Shown: positions 17,482-27,168, numbered from the stretch's first letter. The stretch: 64,000 nucleotides of DNA from Deltaproteobacteria bacterium (GCA_022601195.1 JAHZIX010000029.1:186001-250000), one strand, 5' to 3'. Translations and numbers: made by a program. Notes: generated from the sequence alone by a model not told the origin.

Positions 17482-20400
17482 CCGGAGATGGTCCTCGCCC
17501 GGAGGCCCTTCTTCTTGATCTCCACTTCGATCTTTCGCCAGGCGGGAGTGCCTTCGGAGGCGGAGGCATAGTAGGTGAGGAGGTATTGGCTACGCAGCTC
17601 CGTATCGATCTGCTGGTAGATGGTGTCTAGGTTGTCGGTGTTGGGGATGTAGTAGGTTCGGCCACCCGTGGCCTCGGTCAGCCGATCCAGCTTGCGGGTA
17701 AAGCCCTTCATGGACGAGGTCAGCTCATCCCCCCGGGCGACGCCAGGGTGAAGCACGATGATGTAGATGGGCACTCCGAGGCGCTGGGAGAAGTCGTAGC
17801 AGACCTTGAAGGAGAGAGCCTCTTCTTCTTGGGCTCCGTCGGAGAACACCACCACTGCCTTTTTCCCCTGGACAGACTGCAGCTCCACTAGGGAGAAGAC
17901 GATGGACTCCCAAATATGGGTGTCTCCGTCTGCCTCGAGGGAGTCGATACTCGAAACCACGCTGCGCAGGTTGCTAGTTAGCTCCCGGGCCATGCGAGGT
18001 TGAGTATCGAAGTCGACGAGAAAGGCTTGGTCTCGACCAGACAGAAAACCTCGAACGAAGTCTCCCGCTGCCTGTTGGACGGCGGGTAGCTTGACGAACA
18101 TGCTGGCGGAGGAGTCGATGTTGAGACCTAGGGTGAGGGGAAGGTCTCCGGCATCATCGAAGCTCACGATTTCTTGTTCCACACCCTCTTCACGAATCAC
18201 GAAACTCTCCTGCTCTAAGCCCTCGGTTGGACGGCCCTTGCGGTCCGTTACAACCGTATAGAGCTCGACCAGGCGGACCTGGAGCTGGTCGGCAAAATCT
18301 CTCTCGTTGAGAAAGACCACATCCTCGGTTGTCCGTCCGTCGTCGAGGGTGGCCACCGCTCGAATGAACCCTCCCGGCTGGTCGGTGGGTATCACCATGC
18401 GGTGCCGAAACGGCGGGCTGAATAGGGTGGCGATGCGCCGTTCGTTCCAGGACAGCTCCAGGCGATCGAGACGGTGCTCCAGGGGAACGCTCAGATCCAT
18501 CTCGACATCGACGACTCCACGCTGTCTCCCGGGCTCTGGGGAGGTTATGCGTACCCGGAATCCCCCGGAGACGTCATTGAGAGCTAGGACGTCGGAGGAG
18601 AGTTCCTTTCCGTCCTCGCCGTAGGCGACCGCTCGGAGGGTGCGGGCTCGTGGAAATCGGCCTAGGTCGATCTTGGTGTCGAAGGGGGGGCGGTTGCGAG
18701 TGGCTACCAATTCGCCGTCGAGAAAGAACGAGACTTTGGTGACTCCCTGGGCTTGGACCAGGGTGCGGAAGCGCACTTTCCCCCGCAACAGCTCCGAGCC
18801 TGGGTCGATGAGCCGAATCGCTTTGGGCCTAGGTAGGAAGGCCGCTTCTGCGAGGGCTGCCGAGAGGGCATCCTCTCGCGCTTCGTCAGCTTCCGAGTTG
18901 GTTCCGTCGCTAACCTTCGTGGCGTCTTCCGCTGCCGCCACCACCGCCGCAAGGGTGCCTCCCCAAACGCCACTGCCCAGCACTTCGACGACGATGGCGA
19001 CTCGCTCGATGCCAGCGGCAACTTCCACAGGCGCCTGAAATCGAATTCCGTCCGCGGGGTTGTCTACGGTCTCGTAGAGGTGTTGCAATTGGCTTGGCCC
19101 GCTACGGTCTCCCTGAGCGAGCGTGATACGCACCACAGTGGGTGGGCTGATCGCGTCACTCGCAGCGATCGCCTGGTCAGCCACCTGTTCTCTATGGTTC
19201 GGGCCGTCCGGGGCTATCGACTTTTCCGGGTCGGATGCAGGATTGCTCTCCCCTGTCTTCCCTCGCTGAGGTTCCCCTTCGGTCTCTCCTGGAGGGGAAT
19301 CTCTCAAGGGCAGCTCTGCCTGTATTTCGAGGGTCGCTCTGGAGACCCCTGCTGCTTCCGGTTCGAGCCGCAGGGCCGAGGCCAGATCTAAATCTCCACC
19401 TTCCAGATCCCCCGCTAGCAATCGTCTTGCACGACCGGCGGAGAGGCTCTCGGGAAGATCCAATCCCAGCCAGCGGGGGCCTCGGGCTCGCAGGCCGCTG
19501 CGATCGCTGCGGATAGAGATGGAGTGGAGGTGGCGGTCCGGAACGGCAACGGTCAGAGTGATCCGTCGGTCCAAGCTGTCCAGAGCTGCTTCGAGCGCTC
19601 TGGGCTGACGAACCAGGTCTCCGCCGGTGTCGTCAGCCAGCATTTCCAATGGAGCTTTTGGTGCCAGCAGCAGGGGGCCCTTGGGCTCGGGCTCGACTGC
19701 ATCTCCCCGAAGTCGTCGACGGAGCTCTTCCATGCTCGTCTTGTAGCCCCCGGAAGGGCCCCTCTGATTCCCATCGCCGCCACTCTCGCGGAACCGGTCG
19801 AATTCCCGCTCGGTAGCATTGACGGCCTCTCCTAGGGGTTCCGGGGAGAAGATCAAACTGGTCCAGCCCAAGGCCGCTACGGTTCTTCCCGCTTCTACAG
19901 CCACCGCCTGAAGAGCCGCACTGGTGGTGCTGCTCTTGACCAGATCGGCTTGGGTGGAGGGTAGTTGCCGCAGATAGAACTCTCTTGGCTCGAGGTCGAA
20001 TCCGTCTGTGACCCAAAGGAGAGCGCGTCGCTCTCCGGGCTGGCGGTTTGCAGCGAGCCAGGAGAGCAAATAGTCCTGTTGTCGGGTCACCAGACGAGCT
20101 TCCGTATCGATTGCCTCTTGGACGATGGAACTCATCTCTGAAGAGGTGTTGCCGGCCTCCGGTCGGCCCCGCAAATGGCTGATTTGCTGAAAGGCGCGTT
20201 TCCGTAGTCCGCGGATGGAATCCTGCTCGGCTGCCTTCAAGGATGTCAGGCTTAGAGCCGCCTCGATGGCTGCCGGATCTCGGCTCGGTGGCAGAATTCG
20301 GTGAGGCTCAGGGTCCGCGCTGACGATCTCCACTTCCCCTAGTTCGGCAAATCTCCTGGCGTGGCCCGCTAGGAGCAAGGCTCCCCGGCTGAGTGCACCA

Positions 20401-20726
20401 GGGCTAATGAGGAGCTGGTCGATGTAGATGACGAGTCGCCAAGGTCTCTTTTCTTCCCCTTGCGAGGCGATGGCGAGGTCCAGAGATCTGCCTTCGAGGA
20501 AGATTTCTAGGTCTTCTGCTACCAAGTCTTCTGGTAACTCCCCGGAAGGGTCGGCGACTTCCACTTCCAAGGTGGCTGAAGAGCTGAGGAGGTGATTCGA
20601 CGCCGCATCCTCAGCGGCGGCAGCACTCTCCAGGAATAGGGGGGAGACCAAGATAATGGCGAGGGCTCGGAGTCGATTCAAGCAAATTTTCATGGTGACT
20701 TTCGCGGCGGGAAGGGTTCGATCCAT
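17463..20726 (-). CDS. Giant exported VWFA-related acidobacterial-type protein
   Basis: About 1087 aa. An N-terminal signal segment (LRALAIILVSPLFLESAAAAE) indicates export. The C-terminal ~240 residues form a von Willebrand A domain of the VWFA-related acidobacterial type (TIGR03436-like): DRKGRPTEGLEQESFVIREEG, then the metal site DSSAS near residue 870, VVFSDG, and a YLLTYY end. A second VWA-like unit lies N-terminally (ADPSGELPEDLVAEDLEIFLEG, RLVIYIDQLLISPG, LLWVTDGFD), so the domain is effectively duplicated. Between them are Ig-like strands and a Pro/Glu linker. The start is uncertain: ATG 20726 has GAGGAG abutting it, and ATG 20693 begins nearer the signal peptide. Probably a periplasmic or surface adhesion scaffold. 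Confidence 0.88.
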   Translation of the reverse strand: MDRTLPAAKVTMKICLNRLRALAIILVSPLFLESAAAAEDAASNHLLSSSATLEVEVADPSGELPEDLVAEDLEIFLEGRSLDLAIASQGEEKRPWRLVIYIDQLLISPGALSRGALLLAGHARRFAELGEVEIVSADPEPHRILPPSRDPAAIEAALSLTSLKAAEQDSIRGLRKRAFQQISHLRGRPEAGNTSSEMSSIVQEAIDTEARLVTRQQDYLLSWLAANRQPGERRALLWVTDGFDLEPREFYLRQLPSTQADLVKSSTTSAALQAVAVEAGRTVAALGWTSLIFSPEPLGEAVNATEREFDRFRESGGDGNQRGPSGGYKTSMEELRRRLRGDAVEPEPKGPLLLAPKAPLEMLADDTGGDLVRQPRALEAALDSLDRRITLTVAVPDRHLHSISIRSDRSGLRARGPRWLGLDLPESLSAGRARRLLAGDLEGGDLDLASALRLEPEAAGVSRATLEIQAELPLRDSPPGETEGEPQRGKTGESNPASDPEKSIAPDGPNHREQVADQAIAASDAISPPTVVRITLAQGDRSGPSQLQHLYETVDNPADGIRFQAPVEVAAGIERVAIVVEVLGSGVWGGTLAAVVAAAEDATKVSDGTNSEADEAREDALSAALAEAAFLPRPKAIRLIDPGSELLRGKVRFRTLVQAQGVTKVSFFLDGELVATRNRPPFDTKIDLGRFPRARTLRAVAYGEDGKELSSDVLALNDVSGGFRVRITSPEPGRQRGVVDVEMDLSVPLEHRLDRLELSWNERRIATLFSPPFRHRMVIPTDQPGGFIRAVATLDDGRTTEDVVFLNERDFADQLQVRLVELYTVVTDRKGRPTEGLEQESFVIREEGVEQEIVSFDDAGDLPLTLGLNIDSSASMFVKLPAVQQAAGDFVRGFLSGRDQAFLVDFDTQPRMARELTSNLRSVVSSIDSLEADGDTHIWESIVFSLVELQSVQGKKAVVVFSDGAQEEEALSFKVCYDFSQRLGVPIYIIVLHPGVARGDELTSSMKGFTRKLDRLTEATGGRTYYIPNTDNLDTIYQQIDTELRSQYLLTYYASASEGTPAWRKIEVEIKKKGLRARTISGYFPRW

Positions 20727-20773
20727 CTCCTCTATTCTACGGGAGTCGCCTTCCTGCGGTTGCTAACGGCTTT

Positions 20774-23700
20774 TTAGGGAGAAGAATTCCCCTTCGGGGC
20801 CTTGGGACTCGGGACCTTGTGATTCGGGACCTTGTGGCTCGAGGAGGATGACGAGCGGCGCTGTCGGTGTAAAGCTCTGGCGAGGGGGTGATGGCGCTGA
20901 AAGCCTTGGAGCTCTTTGACGCTCAAGTGGGAGCTGAGGGAGTCGAGAATCTCCAGGCAAGATTCCCTGTGTTGTTGGCTGCTCGTCGATTCGCAGTGGG
21001 GCATGCGGCTGAGGAGCCAGTGGATCTCAGCTCGCAGCTCAGCTGGCCCGGTGATCGGGGCTTCGGTTTGGTCCGTTTCGGCTTCTCCCATGAGAGCCAG
21101 GTAGGTCTGGGGGAGCTGGCCTGGATTGACCAGGGAGTAGTCTTCGACCAACGCTGCAGCTTCCCGAAAAAGAGGCTCGGCGGCTCTAGAGTTTCTTTGT
21201 TCCAGTAGGAGGCGTCCGAGGCCAAAGGAGGTCTGAGCGATCGAGCGACTGGCCGCCAAGCCGTGGTGCAAGGTGAGAGCTTCCTGATACAGAAGCTCGG
21301 CCTCGTCGGCATGCCCCCGACGCCGAGCCAGCTCTCCAAGATGAAGCAAGGCGTAGCCCTCTACCCGTCGCAGGTGGCGACTGCGGCTGCTTTTCAGGCA
21401 GGTTTGAAGCAGCTCTCGGGCTTCATCGATCTTGCCTTCCTCGAGGGACAAGCGGCCAAGGTAAAGGAGGGCCTGGAGGGTACCTCGGACGTCACCGATT
21501 TTGCGCGCCACTCCGAGGCTTCGCTCCAATTCGATGCGAGCCTCTTTGTAGTTGCCCAGGTAGCGTTGCGTGATGCCCAGTTGTGCCATGGCTCGGGCCT
21601 GCTCGGGAAGGGCATTGGCGGATCGTAGAGTGGGAATGGCCGACTCCAACTCGCCGCGGGCCTGATCGTAGAAGCCGAGCTGTTGGTGAGCACAGCCCTG
21701 ATAGAACCGGGTCAAGGCTTCGTGGCGGTCATTGGCGGGGGAGTCTCGTCGGTCCAGAAGGAGTACGAAGGTCTCTAGAGCATCATCCGCTTGTCCCAGG
21801 CGGAGAGCAGCGGTGCCGAGGTGGCCGAGGATCTCTCTTTCTAAAGATCTCAAACCGAGGTCGTGGGCCATAGTGAGAGCTCTCTCCAACAGATCACGAG
21901 CTCCTTGGTAGTCCTCTAGAAGAAATTTCAATCTGCCTGCAGCAAGGGTCGCCTCGGCGATGCGGCGCTGACAACCGGCCGCTCTGGCTGACGCCAAGGC
22001 CCGGTCCGTAGCCTGGCGTTCCTCCTGCTGGCGTCCCCGTAGTCCTAGGCATTTGGCCTGGTGCAGGAGAATGTCGCAACGCAACTCCGGGTCCTGGTCG
22101 CTGACTCGCGGAAGAGCCAGGCTGGCAAGCTCGAGAAGCTCCTCATTGCGATATTGACCTTCCAGGAAGTCCAGACCGGCCAACACGGTGCGCAGGCCTT
22201 TGCCGCCCTCTCCACTGAGGAGAAAGTGCCGCGCCAGCCATTCGGCGTCTTTGCCGGACAAGCGTTCCGGAGGCACGTGCTCCAAACCCTCTCGGGCTTC
22301 ATAGGCTTCTGCGAGAGCCAAATGGTAGCCGGCTCGCAGCTTGGCCGGTATGGAGTTGTAGAGAACCGCTTGGAGTTGAGGATGGTCGAAGCTAAACCGG
22401 GCACCTGCCGCACGGATGATGCCGCTGCTGCTTTCAATTTCAGCTAGCTGTTCCAGTACCTTGAGACGTTTCTGGTCGGTGGTGCGAGCCACGAGGTCTG
22501 GGTCGAAGAGGACTCCTTGAACAGCGCCCACTTCGAGTAGAGATCGGGCTACCTCGCCTATTTGTGCGAGGCGTTCCAGGAGTAGGTGGCGAACGGATTC
22601 CGGAATGCGTACCGCTTCCGCTTCTCCCTGCAGGTAGGAGTCTGAAGACTTCTCCCTGCTCAATAACTCCTGATCGCGGAGATCGCGCACCATCTCGACG
22701 ATAAAGAAAGGATTTCCATCCGAGCGGGCGGAAAGCTGTCGGCCAAGAGTTGCTGTGGCCGCTTCGGTATTCAGGAGCTCTTGCAGCAGGCCGGAGACTT
22801 GGCGTTGGGATAAGCGGCGCAGTTCCAGGCGACGGGCTCCCGGGATCTCCAAGAGCTCCTGCCGAGATTCCGGGTCGTTTCTGGGGCGAAGAGTTGCCAC
22901 CAGCAAGACTGCATTGTCTTGGGCTACCTCGGCTAGGAAGGCGAGGCGGCGGCGGCTTTTAGGGCAGGCGAGATGCAGGCTCTCGAGAAACCACAACACC
23001 GGGCGGTTGGCGGCGAAAATGCAAGTGAGGTAGGCGAGAACCGCTTCGATGGAATCCTCGGAGGTGGACTCTTCGCCACCACCACCGCTTTCACTCGCGT
23101 TTTCACTAGACAGTGCCAGCGCAAATTCAGGCGCCAGATAGGGGGTAGCCGTGAGGTACCGGGCTAGTTTTTTCTCCAGGTCTTTGGAGCCGAGGTGACC
23201 GAGAATCGACCTGGCGATGGCGGTCTCGGCGAATGGAGGAGAAGAACCCGGAGGCGCCTCCTGCTGCCCTCCTTCGGCGCCATAGAGCAGGAGGAAGTCT
23301 TCTCCCTCCAGATTCAACTGACAGGCCAACTCATCCAACAGGCGGGTCTTCCCGACGCCCGCTTCTCCCTCCAAGAAGATCACCTGGCCGTGACCGCGCT
23401 TGGCATCTCGATACAAAGCACGGAGAGTTTGCATTTCCTTGAAGCGGCCCACGAAGGGTGTTTCCCGATCGACTTGGACCCGGCTCAGTAGATGTTCCGG
23501 ATGGACTTCGAGGACTGTCTTTTGCCGCTCTTCCCACCACGGGGACGCTTCGCCGGCTTCGAGCACTTCCAGGAGCTCTCGAGAGGAGGCGAAGCGATCT
23601 TCAGCATTTTTCTCCAACAGGCATGCCAACACCTCTTCGAAGAAGGGTGTGATCTGGGGGCTGATGTCTCCGGCCCGAGGAGGGCGGTGTTTGAGCTGAC

Positions 23701-24433
23701 GTTGGATCGTTTCTTGTTGGTGTGCTCCTTCGAAGGGGTGAACGCCCGTGGCGGCTTCGTAGAGCACCACCCCGATGGAATATAGGTCCGCCGCCGGCCC
23801 GACGGCTTCGCCTCGAATTTGCTCCGGGGAAGCGTAGAGAAGAGTGCCGACAAAGAAGCCATCCCGAGTCAGTCGAGCATCACTTTCGAGTAGAAAAACC
23901 AAGCCCAAGTCCATCAGCTTGACCTGGTAGTTGGGTGTGATGAGGATGTTGCCTGGCTTTAGGTCGCGATGGGCGGCACCCGCTTGGTGAACCGCCTGAA
24001 GGCCGGAGGTAATTTGCAGCGCGAGGTCTCGCAGCAGCGCTTCCGGCAGTACGCCGAGTTGGCGCATGAGATCCCGCAAGGTGCGCCCTTCCAGGTACTC
24101 CAAGATCAGAAAGTGAAAGTCCGTTTTGCTGGTCGCTTTGCAACCGAAGTCGAAGGTTCGGACGACCGCAGGGTGATTCACCTGCTTCCCTAGGGCAGCC
24201 TCCCTCTCGAAGCGCTGAACGATATTTTCGGAACTAAGGCAGCCAGGGTCGAGGACTTTCACCGCGACCCTGGCTCCAGCGGGTGCGTAGGCTTGATCCG
24301 ATTCGAGAGCCGCCAGATAGACAGTCCCCGCTCCGCCAGAGCCGAGAGGCTTCAAAAGGCGGCAAGGGCCGAGGCGAGCGGGCAGGCCGGGTAAGATCGC
24401 CCCAGGTGCTGACGGGCCGGAATCTACAACCAA
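20774..24433 (-). CDS. Ser/Thr protein kinase - STAND-type ATPase - TPR fusion protein
   Basis: A 1219-aa signalling protein. The kinase domain (~residues 22-290) has LGSGGAGTVYLAAL, VAVKV, HRDLKPGN and, in place of DFG, DLG in KLMDLGLVF. An AAA/STAND ATPase follows (~320-700) with Walker A GEAGVGKT near 356. About eight TPR units fill ~720-1130. The C-terminus is a low-complexity Ser/Lys/Pro tail encoded by a 15-bp tandem repeat. The architecture resembles the PknK-like large regulators. The TTG start has no strong Shine-Dalgarno, so the first residues are uncertain. DLG is tolerated in some active kinases, so loss of activity should not be assumed. Confidence 0.92.
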   Translation of the reverse strand: MVVDSGPSAPGAILPGLPARLGPCRLLKPLGSGGAGTVYLAALESDQAYAPAGARVAVKVLDPGCLSSENIVQRFEREAALGKQVNHPAVVRTFDFGCKATSKTDFHFLILEYLEGRTLRDLMRQLGVLPEALLRDLALQITSGLQAVHQAGAAHRDLKPGNILITPNYQVKLMDLGLVFLLESDARLTRDGFFVGTLLYASPEQIRGEAVGPAADLYSIGVVLYEAATGVHPFEGAHQQETIQRQLKHRPPRAGDISPQITPFFEEVLACLLEKNAEDRFASSRELLEVLEAGEASPWWEERQKTVLEVHPEHLLSRVQVDRETPFVGRFKEMQTLRALYRDAKRGHGQVIFLEGEAGVGKTRLLDELACQLNLEGEDFLLLYGAEGGQQEAPPGSSPPFAETAIARSILGHLGSKDLEKKLARYLTATPYLAPEFALALSSENASESGGGGEESTSEDSIEAVLAYLTCIFAANRPVLWFLESLHLACPKSRRRLAFLAEVAQDNAVLLVATLRPRNDPESRQELLEIPGARRLELRRLSQRQVSGLLQELLNTEAATATLGRQLSARSDGNPFFIVEMVRDLRDQELLSREKSSDSYLQGEAEAVRIPESVRHLLLERLAQIGEVARSLLEVGAVQGVLFDPDLVARTTDQKRLKVLEQLAEIESSSGIIRAAGARFSFDHPQLQAVLYNSIPAKLRAGYHLALAEAYEAREGLEHVPPERLSGKDAEWLARHFLLSGEGGKGLRTVLAGLDFLEGQYRNEELLELASLALPRVSDQDPELRCDILLHQAKCLGLRGRQQEERQATDRALASARAAGCQRRIAEATLAAGRLKFLLEDYQGARDLLERALTMAHDLGLRSLEREILGHLGTAALRLGQADDALETFVLLLDRRDSPANDRHEALTRFYQGCAHQQLGFYDQARGELESAIPTLRSANALPEQARAMAQLGITQRYLGNYKEARIELERSLGVARKIGDVRGTLQALLYLGRLSLEEGKIDEARELLQTCLKSSRSRHLRRVEGYALLHLGELARRRGHADEAELLYQEALTLHHGLAASRSIAQTSFGLGRLLLEQRNSRAAEPLFREAAALVEDYSLVNPGQLPQTYLALMGEAETDQTEAPITGPAELRAEIHWLLSRMPHCESTSSQQHRESCLEILDSLSSHLSVKELQGFQRHHPLARALHRQRRSSSSSSHKVPNHKVPSPKAPKGNSSP
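20800..20841. repeat. 15-bp tandem repeat at the kinase 3' end
   Basis: Nearly three copies of a 15-bp unit (CCTTGKGRYTCGGGA) are found at 20800, 20815 and 20830. On the minus strand they encode the repeated SHKVP / NHKVP / SPKAP tail, so slippage would change tail length without frameshift. Confidence 0.7.
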
Positions 24434-24566
24434 AGTTAAAGACCGTCGTCCTACAGAAAAACTAATCGAATCCGGCGCGGAGGGGGGGCTGCGCCGGGAT
24501 GGAAGTGGATAAACTATGTCAAAAAAACATCACGGAGTCTCGTTAGGGGATGCCGTCCGAGAGTTC

Positions 24567-25334
24567 CTATCTTGGCGCCATTCGCAAAGCCCCATCGAGG
24601 CGGATGACCTCGCCGTTGAGCATGGAGTTGGAAACGATGTGAGCTGCGAGGGCTCCGTACTCCTCCGGCTGGCCTAGGCGAGACGGAAACGGTACCTGCT
24701 CTCCCAGAGAGAGGCGGGCCTTTTCTGGTAGGCCTGCCAGCAGAGGGGTGTCAAAGATGCCTGGGGCAATGGTGACGACCCGAATGCCGAAGCGGGCCAA
24801 CTCTCGAGCTGCAGGAAGAGTCAGGGCGACGATTCCTCCTTTGGACGAAGCGTAGGCGGCTTGGCCGATCTGCCCGTCATAGGCGGCGATGGAGGCGGTG
24901 TTGATGATGACGCCACGCTCCCCACCAGCATCCGGTTCGTTCCGGTTCATGGCCTCCGCCGCTAAGCGAAGTACGTTGAAGGTACCGATCAGGTTGATGC
25001 GAATCACCTTCTCGAAAAGCCCTAGGGAATGAGGGGCTTCCCGGCCGAGGATCTTGCCGGGGTCTCCGACCCCAGCGCAGTTGACGGCGCCGTTGAGGCC
25101 ACCGAAGGAATCCACGGCGACCGCGATCGCTGCCGTGACCGCTGCTTCATTCGTGACATCGGTGGCTGCGAAGCGAGCCTGATCTCCCAGGTCAGCGGCG
25201 ACCCTTTCCCCGGTTTCTCGGTTGATGTCTGCAAGAACGACGTTCGCTCCTGCAGCAGCGAGGCGCCGGGCGGTTGCCTCTCCTAGGCCGGAGCCGCCAC
25301 CGGAGATCAGAAACGTCTTGCCTTGAATTTCCAT
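24567..25334 (-). CDS. SDR-family dehydrogenase, 3-hydroxyacyl-CoA dehydrogenase type II-like
   Basis: A 255-aa short-chain dehydrogenase. It has the NAD-binding [12 protein letters not shown] (Asp following LADIN suggests NAD), NCAG, the catalytic Ser in [11 protein letters not shown], and YASSK. The sequence around [23 protein letters not shown] and the [20 protein letters not shown] end are typical of HSD17B10/FadB2-like 3-hydroxyacyl-CoA dehydrogenases. ATG 25334 follows AGAGGA. Four phased CGGAA repeats cover its predicted promoter, implying repression by a dedicated regulator. A role in fatty or branched acyl-CoA oxidation is likely. Confidence 0.9.
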   Translation of the reverse strand: MEIQGKTFLISGGGSGLGEATARRLAAAGANVVLADINRETGERVAADLGDQARFAATDVTNEAAVTAAIAVAVDSFGGLNGAVNCAGVGDPGKILGREAPHSLGLFEKVIRINLIGTFNVLRLAAEAMNRNEPDAGGERGVIINTASIAAYDGQIGQAAYASSKGGIVALTLPAARELARFGIRVVTIAPGIFDTPLLAGLPEKARLSLGEQVPFPSRLGQPEEYGALAAHIVSNSMLNGEVIRLDGALRMAPR

Positions 25335-25350
25335 ATTGTAGGAATCCTCT

Positions 25351-25427
25351 CCAAAAATCCGGAAGTTTTTGTCAATGATCCGGAACTGTGTATAAAAACT
25401 CGGAAGTGCCTCCCAAAAGTTCGGAAG
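25351..25427. promoter_or_regulatory. Four helically phased direct repeats (operator array)
   Basis: CGGAA cores start at 25360, 25381, 25401 and 25422, i.e. 21, 20 and 21 bp apart (two DNA turns). Each is preceded by an A-rich run: CCAAAAATC, TCAATGATC, ATAAAAACT and CCAAAAGTT. All four read in the same direction. They overlap the predicted -35 and -10 of the SDR gene and its leader, so cooperative binding on one face is expected. Confidence 0.7.
25389..25416 (-). promoter_or_regulatory. Predicted sigma-70 promoter of the SDR gene
   Basis: On the minus strand, TTGGGA (25416-25411) and TATACA (25394-25389) are 16 nt apart. Transcription would start near 25382, giving a leader of about 48 nt. 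Repeats 3 and 4 of the phased array overlap it, and repeats 1 and 2 lie within or just before the leader. Confidence 0.45.
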
Positions 25428-25517
25428 CGATTGCGCGAGAGATTGTAGCAGCGCCTAGGGGATCGGCCCTATAGAAGTTCCCTTGGTCAGGGTGTGGAAC
25501 AATAAGAACCCGCTGCT

Positions 25518-26561
25518 ATGAGCGAACTTAGCTCCAATTCCCGACCTGGCACGCGGCGTTTCGCCGTCCGGTTCCTCAGTGCTCTGGTCCTTGTCCTCGG
25601 AGGCCTTTTCCTAACCTATCCTCTCACTGCTGGTGCGGGAAGCGGCAGCCTGGCCTTCTTTATCAACGATCCGGACGACTACGACTACGGTCACCAACTG
25701 GCGTTGCCTCCCACCTTCGGGGAAGCCGAATTTACCTTCGAACTGTGGATCCGGCCGGATGACAGTTTCCCGGTGGGGCCGACTACCAGTGGCGCAGCTC
25801 AAAGAACCAACTGGTCCGATTCCGACGAAGAACCCTATAGCGGTGGAGGCTGGTGGTTCTCTGGCAACTTTCTATTAGACGGTCACAACAACGGAGTTTT
25901 CGAGGACGGTACCTTCAGCCTTCAGTTCTATGGAGGCGGCAGGGTCCGGTGGCTTTTTGGAGACGGTGAGTTCGCCGGTCCCGGCGGTCACTGGTCGGTA
26001 GGAGCCTTCCCGGCGACCACGACCCCTTCCCTCCTCGATGGTGCTTGGCACCAGATCACCTTGGTCCGCCGCTGGTTGGCTGAGACTCAAGCGCAACTAG
26101 AGCTTTGGGTGGATGGAGCTCTGGTGGCTACTGAAGTGAGCTCTGCGCGCACCGACATGGGCTTTTGGTGGGACTCTTGGGTTAGCTTTCCCCTCGAGCA
26201 AGAGGGCTGGTTTTGGGCGGTTGAGAAGCAGGCAGCCATTGGCGTCCTGAGCCAATATGAAGACTACAAAGGACCCATCGACGAGGTCCGCTTTTGGGAC
26301 CGTGCCAAAACTCCGCAGGAGATCGCTTCGGACTGGAATCGGCCAGTTACCGGCTCGGAGACTGGATTGGTGGGTTGGTTCCCCATGAACGAGGGTTCCG
26401 GCAGCACCACTTGTGATGCCCTAGGAGCCAGTGGCTGCATCAATTTGGTCAACCCTATGGTAGGAGTCTGGTCCTCGGATCAGGCCCCCCTGGGAGGCGC
26501 CATCTTCGCGGATGGCTTCGAGTCGGGGAACACCTCTGCCTGGACCGCCCAGGTCCCCTGA
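25518..26561 (+). CDS. Secreted LamG-domain (concanavalin-like jelly-roll) protein
   Basis: A 347-aa protein. The signal peptide covers ~residues 15-40 (FLSALVLVLGGLFLTYPLTAGA). The body is a LamG/LamGL fold: EAEFTFELWIRPDD, then DGAWHQITLVRRWL, LELWVDGALVA, IDEVRFWDRAKTPQEI, and VGWFPMNEGSGSTT. The end IFADGFESGNTSAW matches a common C-terminal tail of secreted proteins in this group. No catalytic motif is seen; carbohydrate or protein binding is likely. It is divergent from the SDR gene across the phased repeats. Confidence 0.85.
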   Translation: MSELSSNSRPGTRRFAVRFLSALVLVLGGLFLTYPLTAGAGSGSLAFFINDPDDYDYGHQLALPPTFGEAEFTFELWIRPDDSFPVGPTTSGAAQRTNWSDSDEEPYSGGGWWFSGNFLLDGHNNGVFEDGTFSLQFYGGGRVRWLFGDGEFAGPGGHWSVGAFPATTTPSLLDGAWHQITLVRRWLAETQAQLELWVDGALVATEVSSARTDMGFWWDSWVSFPLEQEGWFWAVEKQAAIGVLSQYEDYKGPIDEVRFWDRAKTPQEIASDWNRPVTGSETGLVGWFPMNEGSGSTTCDALGASGCINLVNPMVGVWSSDQAPLGGAIFADGFESGNTSAWTAQVP

Positions 26562-26599
26562 GTCCTCCCCGCTACCAGGTCTTACTTTCTAGCCCCCAC

Positions 26600-27133
26600 C
26601 TAGCCGGTTCTGCGCCCCTTCGGAAAGCGAAGCATTGCTAGCGCCGAGCGGCTCAATTGGATACCCACGGTTTTCCAGAATATTCCGTACCCCTGCCAGA
26701 GGGTTCTCCGAGCTGCCCTGGGGCCGCCTTGTTCCAGAGCTTCCGCCTGCTCCATCTCCAGATCGCCAAGCAGAGGTAGGAACACTCGTTCTCGTGTGGG
26801 TAGGGAGAAGATGAAACTTGCCCAGGTCCAAAGGTTGTCGTGACGGGTTGGGCAGAGGTCGGCGGCCTTCAATTGGCGGCGGTAGTTTAGAAATATGCGG
26901 GCGAAGAAAAAGTGGGAGAAAAAGAAGGGCATGAAAGGCATGGGGTAGAAGTGAGAGACCGAGCCAAGACCCTCGGGCAGCAAGCTACTGAACCACAACT
27001 GCACGAAGGTCGCGACCCAGACGACAAGCAGACAGAACACGCCAAATCTCAGCCGGGTCCTCAGCTGTTTCAAGCTGTGAGCATAGAGATGCTCATTCCG
27101 CTTGTAGGCTGCCCAATATTCCTTGATTTTCAT
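26600..27133 (-). CDS. Two-TM protein, paralog 4 of the PadR-linked operon
   Basis: Unknown function, 177 aa from ATG 27133, which AGGAAGGA precedes with good spacing; the frame extends further upstream but overlaps the previous gene. Two hydrophobic helices (FGVFCLLVVWVATFVQLWF and PMPFMPFFFSHFFFARIFL) are followed by the operon's shared C-terminal domain: HDNLWTWASFIF, RERVFLPLLGDLEMEQAEAL, GPRAARRTLW and GYGIFWKTVGIQLSRS. Last gene of the operon; it converges on the LamG gene with a 38-bp gap. Confidence 0.8.
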   Translation of the reverse strand: MKIKEYWAAYKRNEHLYAHSLKQLRTRLRFGVFCLLVVWVATFVQLWFSSLLPEGLGSVSHFYPMPFMPFFFSHFFFARIFLNYRRQLKAADLCPTRHDNLWTWASFIFSLPTRERVFLPLLGDLEMEQAEALEQGGPRAARRTLWQGYGIFWKTVGIQLSRSALAMLRFPKGRRTG

Positions 27134-27168
27134 CCTGGTATTCCTTCCTGTGGCGAGGGAGCCCTCTA

